Shown in pieces: positions 9,674-19,699 of a stretch of DNA of 64,000 nucleotides. This DNA is from Epiperipatus broadwayi (Eukaryota; Onychophora; Udeonychophora; Euonychophora; Peripatidae): the NCBI GenBank assembly GCA_028023455.1, contig JAQFVV010012394.1, positions 26,487,053 through 26,551,052 on the forward strand. Direction: 5' to 3'. Under the pieces are notes generated by a model, which was not told the DNA's origin, made no database searches, and worked only from the letters and a program-made list of their open reading frames with translations. How positions within the stretch are numbered: the stretch's first letter is position 1; every line of letters starts with the position of its first letter. A program made the translations under genes and the position numbers.

Positions 9674-9901
9674 ATTATAGTAACACTCTATACAGTAGTG
9701 CCACCTAGTACAAACCATAGTAATCAATGGATGCAAGAATGCAGATCTAGGTGCAGTGCTCTCAGATCTAAGGCTCCTCACTGATGAAAGTCACAAGCTA
9801 GAAACTAGTCTGAGAATATTGAAGCACAAACCTTGCACGCATTGATTAATATGGCTTGCACTGGATGGCGCTACTGTATGAAGAGTTTGCTACTGTTTTA
9901 A
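9674..9901 (+). mobile_element. MITE-1 main body with long terminal inverted repeats
   Basis: The left arm (CACTCTATACAGTAGTGCC, ACCTAG, TAGTAATCAATGGATGCAAG) is the imperfect reverse complement of the right arm (CTTGCACGCATTGATTAATA, TTGCACTGGATGGCGCTACT, GTATGAAGAGTTTG). The element also occurs complete at 32036-32197. The centre (9735-9820) contains a hammerhead-like motif that is shared with the fold-back element at 53779-54119 but missing from the 32036 copy. There is no coding capacity, so this is a non-autonomous DNA transposon or fold-back element. Confidence 0.7.
9777..9814 (+). ncRNA. Hammerhead-like motif, family 2
   Basis: In order: CTCA (stem I 5' half), CTGATGA core (9781-9787), a 13-nt stem II region, GAAA (9801-9804), the self-complementary stretch ACTAGT as a very short stem III, C17, then TGAG (9811-9814), which pairs with CTCA. 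The 15 core bases of a type I hammerhead are all present. Stem II (AAGTCACAAGCTA) pairs poorly here; the better hairpin AAGCT-ATA-AGCTT is seen in the related copy at 54024. Activity is uncertain because the bp next to the core is A-A rather than the usual G-C. Confidence 0.45.
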
Positions 9902-11010
9902 TTTACAAAGATTTTGATAATTATAATGTGAAGGTATTGTGTAGGTTAGTTTATTGGCATTTATAATTTTAAAAATGTTTTTGAAAGCCAATGAGAAAGA
10001 TATTCATTTTTTTTTAAAGATTTAATAATCACACTAGTAATACTTAAAATTGATACACTAAGGATTTTAATGAGAATGTAAATGAATTTACAATTTATCA
10101 TACATGTAATGCTAAGAATTAAACCTATTTCATAGAAAAAACAAGTTCCAATAGTAATTAATATAAGTTACAAACAAAATTCCCAAAGAATCATTTAAAT
10201 AAACCTGTAAATAACACCCATAGGGCCACCACATGTAGATGAGCAGGGCACAAAGGCACTCATCAATGAGATCCCATGTTTCAATGATAATTAATAAAAT
10301 TTGTGTGTAAATGAAAATGTTTAGATTTCCTAATCACCCTATAGTTAGAAACAGTCTAATTGTAAATATTTCTTATTTAAATATAAAAGGATTGCTCTTC
10401 TACTTACTCTTGTGACAGTTATTCAAAATATACTACATATATATCCCACAACTATGCTGAATTGAACAGATTGCCATCATAATTAATGAAATTTATACGT
10501 AAATGAAAATGTTTAGATTTCTGAATCACTCCATTATTATAATTCTGATTGAAAATATATTTTGTTTAAATATAAGAATATTACAGTTGCCATCCATATG
10601 TAAATGAAAATATTTAGATTTCCGAATCATGTTTGTTTAAATATTCTCATTTATATAAAAAAAAATGGCACATTACTATTAATAATTTCTTTAAAAATAA
10701 ACTTCTTTAAAGAATATTATTCATAATAATTATGTCAATTCTGTAACCTTATTGGACAACAGTTATATAGTAGGTGATTCTATTTATCAGTCATATTTAC
10801 CAATGTAATGTGTTCAGTGTGTTGTAGAGATAGAGTTTTTGAAATATGAATTCTCAGGGATGATTTTAGTGCTGTCTTAAAAAAGTTTTTTTTTTAATAC
10901 CGATATATATATTTTTAATCCTTTCAAATTCTACCATTTTTTATTGCTACAGAAGTATATAAAATCTTTATTTTATACTAAAACTCACTAAATTGAACTT
11001 TTTTTAATTT
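9902..11010. repeat. AT-rich region with three local repeat copies
   Basis: A block containing GTAAATGAAAATGTTTAGAT and TTTCCTAATCA appears near 10306, 10498 and 10598. Each copy is followed by a TTGTTTAAATAT-like segment. These are diverged local tandem duplications with 100-200 bp spacing. No gene is seen in the rest of the interval. Confidence 0.6.
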
Positions 11011-11014
11011 AATG

Positions 11015-11115
11015 AGATGGCACTGAGATTGGTAGGTCGTGTGAAAGTCTGAGTTCGAATCCCGCATATATTACATATATAAATGCAGGTTTAAGCCTGT
11101 ACAATGTATTAGTTT
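11015..11115 (+). repeat. R1 fragment holding only the B-box-like part
   Basis: GTGAAAGTCTGAGTTCGAAT followed by CCCGCATATATTACATAT and AAGCCTGTACAATGTATTAG matches the internal part of the ribozyme repeat R1 (48525, 48995, 25110). The B-box-like GAGTTCGAATCCC is the best preserved in the window. The ribozyme part is absent. Confidence 0.6.
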
Positions 11116-11389
11116 AATTTTATAAATGGATAATATTCTAAAAATCACATTTGACTTTTTTAAATACTTAAAATTGACTTATAAATATGGGAACAAACGA
11201 CATAATTACATCCACATTGATCATACATCAGTGTGAAAGCAAACTCTCTCAAAAATAAACAAATTCATTTTTACGTTTTTTTTCTTTAAATGCCAACAAA
11301 TGAATGTGTATTTATGATAAATACCAAACTCTGCTTTCAAATCTGATGTTTGTTTTATAATTATTATAATATTTGAAAAAAATTTAACA

Positions 11390-11745
11390 CCATGACCATT
11401 TTCACAGATAATGATGTTGGACATACTATAATTTTCTTTGTTTATATTATGGTCCAAGTTTATTAACTTCTATTTCTAAAAATATAAAATAAATACACTG
11501 AAAATATACATGTGCATTTGTTTTTGTTTTAAATAATTATCAACCAATTAGTTTTTTAAATAATATAAAATATTTTATAAACAAGTAAAAAATTAGGAAA
11601 ACTAGAGCAGAAAGAAGTGAACACCTTTTGGGCATTTTTTTGTCATAAACAATAGAATAAAGATGCTAGACCTTATCCGATTGTCCATAAAATACTGACC
11701 TATTCAGATTATTTTTGTCATTAAAATATCAATAAAAGCAGTAAG
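11390..11745. repeat. Dispersed repeat R3, second copy at 50230-50615
   Basis: Shared segments in the same order are CAAGTTTATTAACTTCTAT versus CAACTTTATTAACTCCTAT, then TTTTAAATAATTAT, then AAAATACTGACCTATTCAGA versus AAAATACTGACCTCTTCAGA. The minus strand before it has a short frame with HNINKENYSMSNIIICENG that resembles CNVNKETTAGKITVPCETD at the second copy, so the repeat may end a coding element read on the minus strand. The family was not recognised. Confidence 0.5.
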
Positions 11746-12309
11746 AGAGAATCTATGTTATTTAAAAAAATCTATACTAAAATGATTTATCATAACATTA
11801 CAACAGTAATCTGAGAAATTCCCAACTAATACGAGATTTATCAAATTAATATTGATATAATTTTTTTGTATATTTTACTAATCTGCTTTTGTTTGAATTT
11901 AGACTGTCATGGAGTGTGGAATTTGTAATTGATCCATAATATTACCCAAAAATACAAAATACAAAGAAAACAGAATTAGTAAAAAAAAATTTCAAAAAAC
12001 AGATTGCACACATTTCTTAACCCCTAGATATCAAACTGCATAATGTTTATATAATAATGCATCATATCTGCAATATAACTAAATTAATATACTGCAATAA
12101 TGAGTATATAAAAAATTAAATCATGAAATAGTGTAAATATTCAATTGTAGAATGAATATTTGAAAAGTCTCTTTCACTTCCAAAACCCCTTTTGTACCCC
12201 TTTTCATAAGTTTAGATTTTAAATTGAGTTTGTGCAGAATCAATACATCTTACACTTATAGGTCTCAGACCATTTGATCCACCATTTTGTTACATTTAAA
12301 ATGATGTAT

Positions 12310-12600
12310 AAATTTTTTTCTACAATGATTTTTTTTTTTTTTGAGATGCAATTTTTAATTTATTTTCTTTCTTTTTTTAAATGTAGCATTCATAAAATGT
12401 TTTTCCCACTAAAATGGATACTCTCACCACATGCTGAGATTATATCAATTGCCAATGTATGTATTTGTGAGCTTTCTCTTTATTCAAAAAGATATATGTA
12501 TTTTTTTTATGATTTTCTTTTTGAAATGCAATTCTTAATTTTTTCTCTCATTTTTTTTAGATTTAGCATTCATAAAATGTATGAACTCTCTTATGGCTTG
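12310..12600 (+). repeat. Tandem duplication (~190-bp period) in T-rich DNA
   Basis: GAGATGCAATTTTTAATTT...TAGCATTCATAAAATG at 12341-12400 is repeated as GAAATGCAATTCTTAATTTT...TAGCATTCATAAAATG at 12519-12580. Open frames across it (12274-12606 and 12612-12806) come from the lack of stops in T-rich DNA and show no motif. Confidence 0.6.
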
Positions 12601-12809
12601 CTCTGAAACTGATGTATGTATTTCTAAGCCATCTCTTTGTAGACGCTAATTTTAGTGATAATTCAGATGTAGAAATCGCATTGACCAAAAAAAAAAAAAT
12701 GGTTGAAATCATTTTATCTGCAGTACAAGCATGGAAAATGCATCTAGCACTTCTTCATAACCAGAATTTGAACTTGAGTTTGAATATTTATGAGTCACAC
12801 CACTAGGAA

Positions 12810-13235
12810 TCAATTTCCCCGTCAGTAAATAGTGTTTTTTATTACTTATTTTTTATTATTATATTTTTATATAATGAAATATATGTAGAAAATCAATAAA
12901 TATGCTGTAGAATTGTAGGCAATTTACATTTTAATGACAATAAAAACATGCACATCCACATTCAGAGAATCATATACCTGGTTAGTGCAATAGCCAACAT
13001 ACATCATGATTTTATTTATATGATCATCATTTATCACATGATTACAGTAGCATTGTATTCATTTGTTATATTTTTGTAATAATCTCTTGAACACAGACTT
13101 TCAAGGACCCTTCAGCTAACCACTATCATATATCATTTCCCACACACAGTGCTCATAATAAATGTGTTTATTTTAATATTTAATTGATTTAGTTACAGTT
13201 TTTATTCATTTTATTTTAGAGAAATTTTTGTTTGA
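12810..13235. other. AT-rich sequence, nothing recognised
   Basis: No repeat relation, coding similarity or RNA motif was seen. Confidence 0.5.
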
Positions 13236-13239
13236 CTTT

Positions 13240-13535
13240 TTTTTTTTGAGTACACTTTTTACTTGAAAAGAATACATATTTTAGGTCACACCCCATTTTC
13301 AATAATATAATAATTAATATATAATACATTACAATTTACTAAAGTTCTCTTTGCTTAATATCTCATAAACTGTTCTTACTGTTTGATATTTATTTTTTTG
13401 AACACACTTTTTACTTGAAAAGAATACACATTTTAGATCACATCCCATTTCTCAATAATATAATAACTAATATATAATAATACATTACAATTTACTAAAG
13501 TTCTCTTTGCATAATATCTCATAAACTATTCCTGT
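13240..13535. repeat. 152-bp tandem duplication
   Basis: Two copies (13240-13375 and 13392-13530) share TTTTTACTTGAAAAGAATAC, CACACCCCATTTTCAATAAT versus CACATCCCATTTCTCAATAA, and TTTACTAAAGTTCTCTTTGC. The ACTTGAAAAG words are exactly 152 bp apart. Identity is high, so the duplication is fairly recent. Non-coding. Confidence 0.8.
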
Positions 13536-13555
13536 TATTTTTTCCCCCACTAAAA

Positions 13556-13633
13556 ACCAAACATATTTCTAACAGATATCCTGCATGGAAGGACAACCAA
13601 ACATTTCTAGCAGATACCCTGATATGGAAGAAC
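13556..13633. repeat. Short tandem duplication (~40-bp unit)
   Basis: AACCAAACATATTTCTAACA plus GATATCCTGCATGGAAGGAC is followed at once by AACCAAACATTTCTAGCAGA plus TACCCTGATATGGAAGAAC. Two imperfect copies; no other content. Confidence 0.75.
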
Positions 13634-13639
13634 AGGATC

Positions 13640-15338
13640 TAGGTCAGTTAGTAAAAATGGAAGTCACCGATCGCATTTTTTTTTTGTAATTTTTTACACT
13701 GAAAAATTACCTCAGGTAAGTCATATTATATAATATTTTTTCAGCATTTTATGGCAAATATGATGAAGCTGTCTATGAAATTGTCATTTTAACATATAAC
13801 TTTCAAACTTTAGAATTTGTGAACCAATGTAAAAATAAACATATTAAAAATCTTTCTTTTTTTACTTTTTTTCATTTTAGGTAATGATTATTTTATCAGT
13901 TTTATTACATTCTTTCATATTTGCTCTTTCTAACAATGTATATATTTTTATATTTATTGTATTCAAACAGAAGATATTATAAATTATATTTATTATAATT
14001 TTTTTAAATTCAAGATGGCGACCTGACAGTGTAAGAATTTAACTTGGTTAATAACAAATGTAAATAAGTTATGCATGAGAAATTCTGAATGAAATTAAAA
14101 GTAACAAATAAAATTATTTTTAACAAACTAATTAGGATGTTGGTTAGAGTTGATCTAGTTAAAACTAATTGTTATTTATCATATAGAAATTTTTATGGTC
14201 ACCAAAATAAGAGTTAATGAGGAAATAAAAAGGTAATGGTGTAAATAATTCTATTTTTTTAATGTTCTGTTGTTTCTGTATCCTTTGTTAAATTAAATCG
14301 TATAAAATTCATTTTGATTAATTTACAAATTTTATTATATGGGATTGAAAACGCTGGAATTCATTTTGCACAAAGGCGCTTCTTATGACCCTGGGATCCC
14401 ATCTTTTGTTCTTTCACTATCAATCTATTTTATCACATCATTTATTTGACATTAATATGATAAAAGGTGGATATTATTTGTAGGTTTATTTAAATCATTT
14501 TGGGAGGTGTTGCGTGTAAATTGTCTTAGTAATATAGTCAGACTTGTTTCCTCTATGACAGATTATATACATCCACATACACACCACATTTATTCATATA
14601 CTACATAAAAATAATTTATATATACTGACAATGATATAAACTATATGCAGTATATAATATATTTTTAAAAATTACAATTTTTTATTCATAAAAATTTAAG
14701 TCATTAATTATCTTTGTTATAAGTCAAAAGACAAAATTATATAGATTTATATAAAACTAATATATAAAATTTGACAGCTATAAATTAAACCATACAAAGA
14801 AGAATGTATTTATTCATTAATAATGATGGATATTATAAACATTGCATTTGACGTTTTATTTTAAAGGTACTAAAACCATTCGGTTAAAAATGAGATTATC
14901 AAAAAGATAAACTATCAGGTTATTGATTATTTTCTTACATTAATCAAACTCTATCAAAAATAATGCGCTCATCAATCAAAAATAATTCATTCATCAATCA
15001 ATTAAGATATATTTTTTAAACGTGAATATAATTTTTTTTAAACGGCTAAATTAATTAAATTTATTTTTTTTAAAAAAGACTTCAAATTAGTTTATTCAAT
15101 ATGGTGACATCTCTTAAAAATAGATTCCTTAAGTCACTTGAACTTGTCATAAAGAAAATATTTATTTCAAACTATATTATTTTTTTAAATCAAAATTAGT
15201 TATAAAGTAGAAAGAAAAATTGTAATAAAAGATTCAAAACATAAGTTATATTATAATTAGGACTCCTAATACAAGAGAAGTTCCCATTACTAGCTCTCAT
15301 GAGCACAGATTATTGGCCAGATCACATGGTTAAATATT
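13640..15338. other. AT-rich sequence, nothing recognised
   Basis: No coding, tRNA-like or repeat relation was found over 1.7 kb. It serves as left flank of the Gypsy element; CATTG at 15339-15343 is the presumed left target duplication. Confidence 0.5.
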
Positions 15339-15343
15339 CATTG

Positions 15344-16001
15344 TGTCATCTGAATTTGTCTTCAGAAGTGGACTAGTCCAGATTCCTTCTTTATCTAATC
15401 GGATTGAGCACTCATTACCATTAATCAATGTGTAAACAGGTGGAAAACATAAGCATAACCAATGTATAAACATGTGTACAAAATTCTATCATTGGTTGAT
15501 ATAAGCCAATAGGCAATGATGCTCTCCGAATTCGATTGCTACCATTAAGGTAGGGCATCTGGCAATAAATAGTCAGCCTTTTTGGAGACAACATCTATCT
15601 AACCTGAATGATTGAACATGCTCTCAATTGAAAAAACCACTTTCAACTGCAAAGGTGTTTCTACTATAGTCATTACGGATGTCTATGCAGTGAGGCAAGT
15701 CCCCGATAGGACTGGAAGCTGCTATGAATATGGCTGACTTGAGGTAAGCTGTCCAGTACAGCTGTAAGAGTCTTAACTAGAACTCACAAGGCAAGCTAAT
15801 ATATACAGCTGGAAGTTCAGTTATTCGGACATGATCAGCTCATAATGATATCGACTACGTTATATGAAAAATTGTATTTATTAATGTTATAACATGTATA
15901 TTTGTTCTAATAAATTATACATATTAACTTCGTGAGTGTTTATATTTTTTGATATTTCTGTTGGTTTAGGTCTGAAACCTGCAATTCAGTCAAACATAAC
16001 A
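15344..16001 (+). repeat. 5' LTR of the Gypsy element
   Basis: The LTR starts TGTCATCTGAATTTG and ends CAAACATAACA. It contains the conserved block CCAATAGGCAATGATGCTCT, a presumed polyadenylation signal AATAAA at 15909-15914, and the terminal TTGGTTTAGGTCTGAAAC block. It aligns along its full length with 18746-19470. Confidence 0.9.
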
Positions 16002-16440
16002 TTTGATGCAGTCAGACAAAAGGAATATTTTTCCCCATTGACTGTAAAAATACTATAAAATATGCCCAACATAACAGATTGCAAAATTGAACTTTTATGA
16101 AAATACAATTGTGACATAGGAAAGATGTCAAGACTATTTTTAGACATTGGAGAACAACCTTTATAACTACTTTTATAGCAATGTATCCCTCTTATAAACA
16201 TTTGTAATAATAATAGTCATTACTTTAATAAAAAGCATAACAGATTTGGCACAGTGTGACAAAAGAAATATTTTTTCCCATGACTGGAAAAAAATATAGT
16301 AAATATATAAGGGCACAGTTAAAGATATTTGTTGTACAATACAGTGATAAAGCCAACAGATTTGGTGGTCAGACAAAAGAATTATTGTTCCCCATGACTG
16401 GAAAAATACAGTAAATATCCGAGTATGCAGTGAGACATTC
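16000..16440 (+). repeat. Gypsy leader with three copies of a ~45-bp motif
   Basis: A motif of the form AACA-GATTTGG-TGGTCAGAC-AAAAGAATATT-TTCCCCATGACTGG occurs at the LTR junction (16000), at about 16227 and at about 16352, with further weak echoes near 16068 and 16545. The TTTGATGCAGTCAGAC at 16002 is where the tRNA primer-binding site should be. The later copies carry TTTGGTGG, so they may preserve the site better than the junction copy. No protein is encoded here. Confidence 0.6.
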
Positions 16441-16793
16441 GTCATATTAAAATCACTATTCTGCCTGAATAATATGCAAAGAAACTAGATTTGTCATACT
16501 TACAAAATGGTGATAAAATTCTATCACTTAGATCTGCTCAAATAGAAAACAGATTCGGCAGATTCAGAAGAAAAGTTGACCACAAACATAACAGACATGT
16601 CAATTAAAATCATAAACCAATCATGAATGTGTAACTCGTAATAAAGAAACAGAAGCTCTCCCTAGTGGATTGTTGGCTTCATTGGGACAGTTACAAACAG
16701 CAGCTGTCAAAATTTAAAAATTATGAATGGTAACTCACAAAAATAAAAATCAGTACTTTGTTTCTCTTATGAAGAAATGAGGGAAAATTTAAA

Positions 16794-17560
16794 AATGTCT
16801 AATTATATTGACTTCATGGTAGCTTTTAATCCAGCCTATCCTAAGGGCTGGTCAAGCTATAAAGAGTGAGTAATTTTTTACCTACAGGCTAATCAAATCA
16901 GAAGTCTGATGTAAAATTAGCCACATTAATAACTGTAATAGGTCCTCAAACTTATAAGATACTCAAGTCTCAATCTGTGACAGAAACATCAGCTGACCTA
17001 GATTTTGACAAAACGTTAACAATTCTCACAGATTATTTCCCCCCAAAACCCTTGATAATAATGCAAAGATATTATTTCAACCTCTGCATGCAAGTACAGG
17101 GAGAAAAAGCCAGAGAGTTCACAAGAAGAATCGAATCATTGGCATTAAAGTGCAAATTCAAAGACTTCCTGAATGAAGCACTTTGTGATTGGCATTAATG
17201 ATCATAATTTAAGACTAAAAATGCTGATGATGTCAGATTTAGATTTTGAAACAGCTGTGGCTCAAACAGTACTAGCAGAATCAAATAGACAGTCAGGCAA
17301 ACCCATTAAAAAATATTACAAAGTATGATGTGCAACAAAATCGAGCATAGTACTGTGTCAGACCGATAATTCAGCATCAAATAGTCTAATGCATTGCTAT
17401 AGATTCAATGAACAAATGCACACAAATATAGAATGCCCACACCACTATATGACCTATATGTTTTGCAAGTGGGTTGGACATATAAAGGCTCCATGTCTAA
17501 TTAAAAAGACAGAGCTGATATGGGGATGGAAAAATCCATTCTAAAAAACAGCAAAGGCAA
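16794..17560 (+). pseudogene. Gypsy gag remnant with two damaged zinc knuckles
   Basis: The reading starts MSNYIDFMVAFNPAYPKGWS and shifts frame to give VKLATLITVIGPQTYKILKS, the open piece 16977-17198 (LDFDKTLTILTDYFPPKPLI, RYYFNLC, REFTRRIESLALKCKFKDFL) and then GINDHNLRLKMLMMSDLDFE. This is the capsid region of K02A2.6-like Gypsy gag. Two nucleocapsid knuckles follow. In CYRFNEQMHTNIEC the second Cys of C-x2-C-x4-H-x4-C is Phe. In YMFCKWVGHIKAPC the first Cys is Tyr. At least four frameshifts or stops disable it. In life Gag packages the element RNA. Confidence 0.85.
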
Positions 17561-17617
17561 TTATAAAAAAAATAAACAAGTTGCCTATGTAAATCATATT
17601 AAAGATGATTAGTCTGG

Positions 17618-17960
17618 ATTTATACACAGTATTATAATTAATAATACTCCAGTTACAATGGAACTGGACACAGGGTCTGCAGTGTCCATTGTTTCAAGAA
17701 AAACTTGAGCTATCATTAATAAAAATAAAAAATATAAGCTGCACTCTAGCAGCAAGTCTATCACAGACTATCAGGACAATAAAATAAAACTGTTAAGTCA
17801 AACAACAGATAAAATTACTATGCCTAACAAGACTATACATCTACCACTGGTGGTGGTATCAGTGATAATAGTAACTTATTAGGCCGTGACTGGTTCAGTC
17901 ACTTAGGCTTTGGAGTGACAAAGGTGAACCAGGTCACAATATTAACTAAATTGAAATCTG
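17618..17960 (+). pseudogene. Gypsy aspartic protease remnant
   Basis: MELDTGSAVSIVSRKT (from 17658) carries the catalytic DTGS motif of retropepsins and is followed at once by a stop. After a frame change LLGRDWFSHLGFGV appears (near 17877), matching the conserved (I/L)LGRDWL segment that ends this protease in Gypsy elements. The domain is recognisable from end to end but needs at least two frame changes, so it is inactive. In an intact element it cleaves the Gag-Pol polyprotein. Confidence 0.85.
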
Positions 17961-17984
17961 ATTACTCAAGACATATTCAATAAA

Positions 17985-18560
17985 GTGGCTGTATGGACCA
18001 CTAATGATCCTGGATTTAAAAAGGTAAAAAAATGGATCCAAGAGGATTGGCCAAATAAAAAATCAGAAGAATTGCATTCAGCCTACTCAACTGAAAATGG
18101 CTGCATTATCTGTGGATCCAGAGTAGTTATTCCCCCAGCTGCACCTTCCCAGGTGCTCAATCTGTTGCATAATGGCCATCTGAGGATAATCTGAATGAAG
18201 TTGCTAGCAAGATCATATGGGTGGTGGCCTACCTTAATTTCTGATATTGAGGCCAAAAGTCCATCACTGCTGACAGTGCAAAATTAATCAAAACATGCCA
18301 GAAAAAGACAAAACACCTCAATGGTCTAAACCTAACCCGTCAGCCCTGAAAGCTAATCCAAACTGTGGTAAAAAAGGAAGACAATATAAAAATGTTGAAT
18401 CAAGTGCTAAGCACAATATACAATGGATCCACAAAATGGATAACAGCAGTGGTTACAGAACTAAAAGGATTCTACATTGTAGTAGTTCAAACAGCATATG
18501 GTTATCAATACCATTTCCACCTAAACCAAGTCACACAGAATCAAGTACATCAAGTGAAAA
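17985..18560 (+). pseudogene. Integrase ends joined without the catalytic core
   Basis: The open piece 17985-18194 ends with RVVIPPAAPSQVLNLLHNGH, the HxxH part of the integrase zinc-binding domain. WWPTLISDIEAK and LIKTCQKK follow; the second Cys of the expected CxxC is lost. No DDE catalytic core follows. Instead, from about 18390 the frame gives YNGSTKWITAVVTELKGFYI then VVVQTAYGYQYHFHLNQV, the C-terminal beta-barrel seen at the end of Gypsy pol. RT and RNase H, expected upstream between protease and integrase, are also missing. Two internal deletions are the simplest explanation. Confidence 0.8.
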
Positions 18561-18734
18561 TGATGACTACCAAACCAAAGACAGCAACAACCCAGGAGAA
18601 CACCCAAGTACAAGACCATCAAACAAGGATGATGAACAAGACAAAAACAGCAATAAACCTGAGAAACCAACAAAGCAGACAACACACTGTCCAACTAATC
18701 TTGATGATTACATTCTCTGGGCCTAAATTTAGCC

Positions 18735-18745
18735 AGGAGGAGGGA
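18735..18745 (+). promoter_or_regulatory. Polypurine tract
   Basis: AGGAGGAGGGA directly abuts the first TG of the 3' LTR. In LTR retrotransposons this tract primes plus-strand DNA synthesis. Its position fixes the LTR boundary at 18746. Confidence 0.9.
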
Positions 18746-19470
18746 TGTCATATCAGACCTTGCCTTCAGAGGTGGACTAGTCCAGATTCCTTCCTTGTCT
18801 AATTGTATTGAGCATTCACTGCTGCTAAATAATGTGTAAACAGTTGGATAACCAATGTATAAACATGGCCAAAGGGTAAAACATAAGTGTGGCCAATGTG
18901 TAAACATGTATATAAAATCCTACCATTGATTAGTATGGGTCAATAGGCAATGATAGTTTCTAAATCCGATTGCTGCCAGTAAGGTAGAGGATCTGCCAAT
19001 AAATAGTCAGCCTTTTTGGAGGCAAGATAGAAAGAGAATGTCTGTCTAACCTGAATGATTGAATGTGCTCTCAAATGAAACCACTTTCAACTGTGGTGTT
19101 TCTACCATAGTCATTACTGACACATCTATGCAGTGAGACAAGTCTGTGATAGGACTGGAAACAGTTATGACTAAATTGATTCAAAGTAAGCAGTCCAGTA
19201 CAGCTGGAAGAGACTTGACTAGAACTCAAGAGGCAAGCTAATATATACAGTTGGAAGTAAATTCAATCATTCTGGCATGACCAGCTCATTATTGACTATG
19301 TTATATAAAAAATTGTATTTACTTTTCACTGCAAAATTGTATTTACTAATGGTATAACATGTATGTATATTTGTTCTAATAAATTATACATATTAGCTTG
19401 GTGAGTGTTCATATTTTTTAATATTACTGTTGGTTTAGGTCTGAAACTTGCAATTCAGCCAAACACAACA
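18746..19470 (+). repeat. 3' LTR of the Gypsy element
   Basis: Starts TGTCATATCAGACC and ends CAAACACAACA. It holds AATAAA at 19378-19383. It is longer than the 5' LTR because of small insertions, including a repeated CCAATGTNTAAACATG segment and a duplicated AAAATTGTATTTACT near 19308. It is followed by AATTG, the presumed right target duplication (left CATTG). Confidence 0.9.
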
Positions 19471-19699
19471 AATTGCATTAAACAGATATTATTTCAATCA
19501 TATTCACAGGAAAACTAATGTTTGTTCTTCATAAGTCTAAATTCCAATATCTATTAAACATTAAAATTGATTATTAGGACCTTTGGGATCACTTTATTAT
19601 TGAGATGTGGAATTCCCTTAAGAAATGTATTATGAATTCAAGAAATCGATTATTGCATTCATACACACGCACACACACACAAGAAAAATCAAGATTGGT

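Larger units (their letters stand above)
15344..19470 (+). mobile_element. Gypsy-type LTR retrotransposon, internally deleted
   Basis: A complete 4.1-kb insertion with two LTRs (15344-16001 and 18746-19470), both starting TGTCAT and ending ACAACA or ATAACA, a purine tract immediately before the 3' LTR, and imperfect 5-bp flanks CATTG/AATTG. The interior keeps a gag remnant, an aspartic protease, the N-terminal zinc region of integrase and its C-terminal region. Reverse transcriptase, RNase H and the integrase catalytic core are missing. Gene order and the gag/IN words point to the K02A2.6-like Gypsy group. The two LTRs differ by many substitutions and indels (658 versus 725 bp), so the insertion is old. 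It cannot move on its own. Confidence 0.9.

Noticed and set aside
8083-9784. Plus-strand frames 8083-8337 and 9473-9784
   Set aside because: They are antisense to the LINE-Z reverse transcriptase frames and have no independent similarity.
12274-12806. Open frames of 110 and 64 codons in T-rich DNA
   Set aside because: The first spans a tandem duplication and is Phe/Ile-rich low complexity; neither has a motif, so they are read as chance frames.
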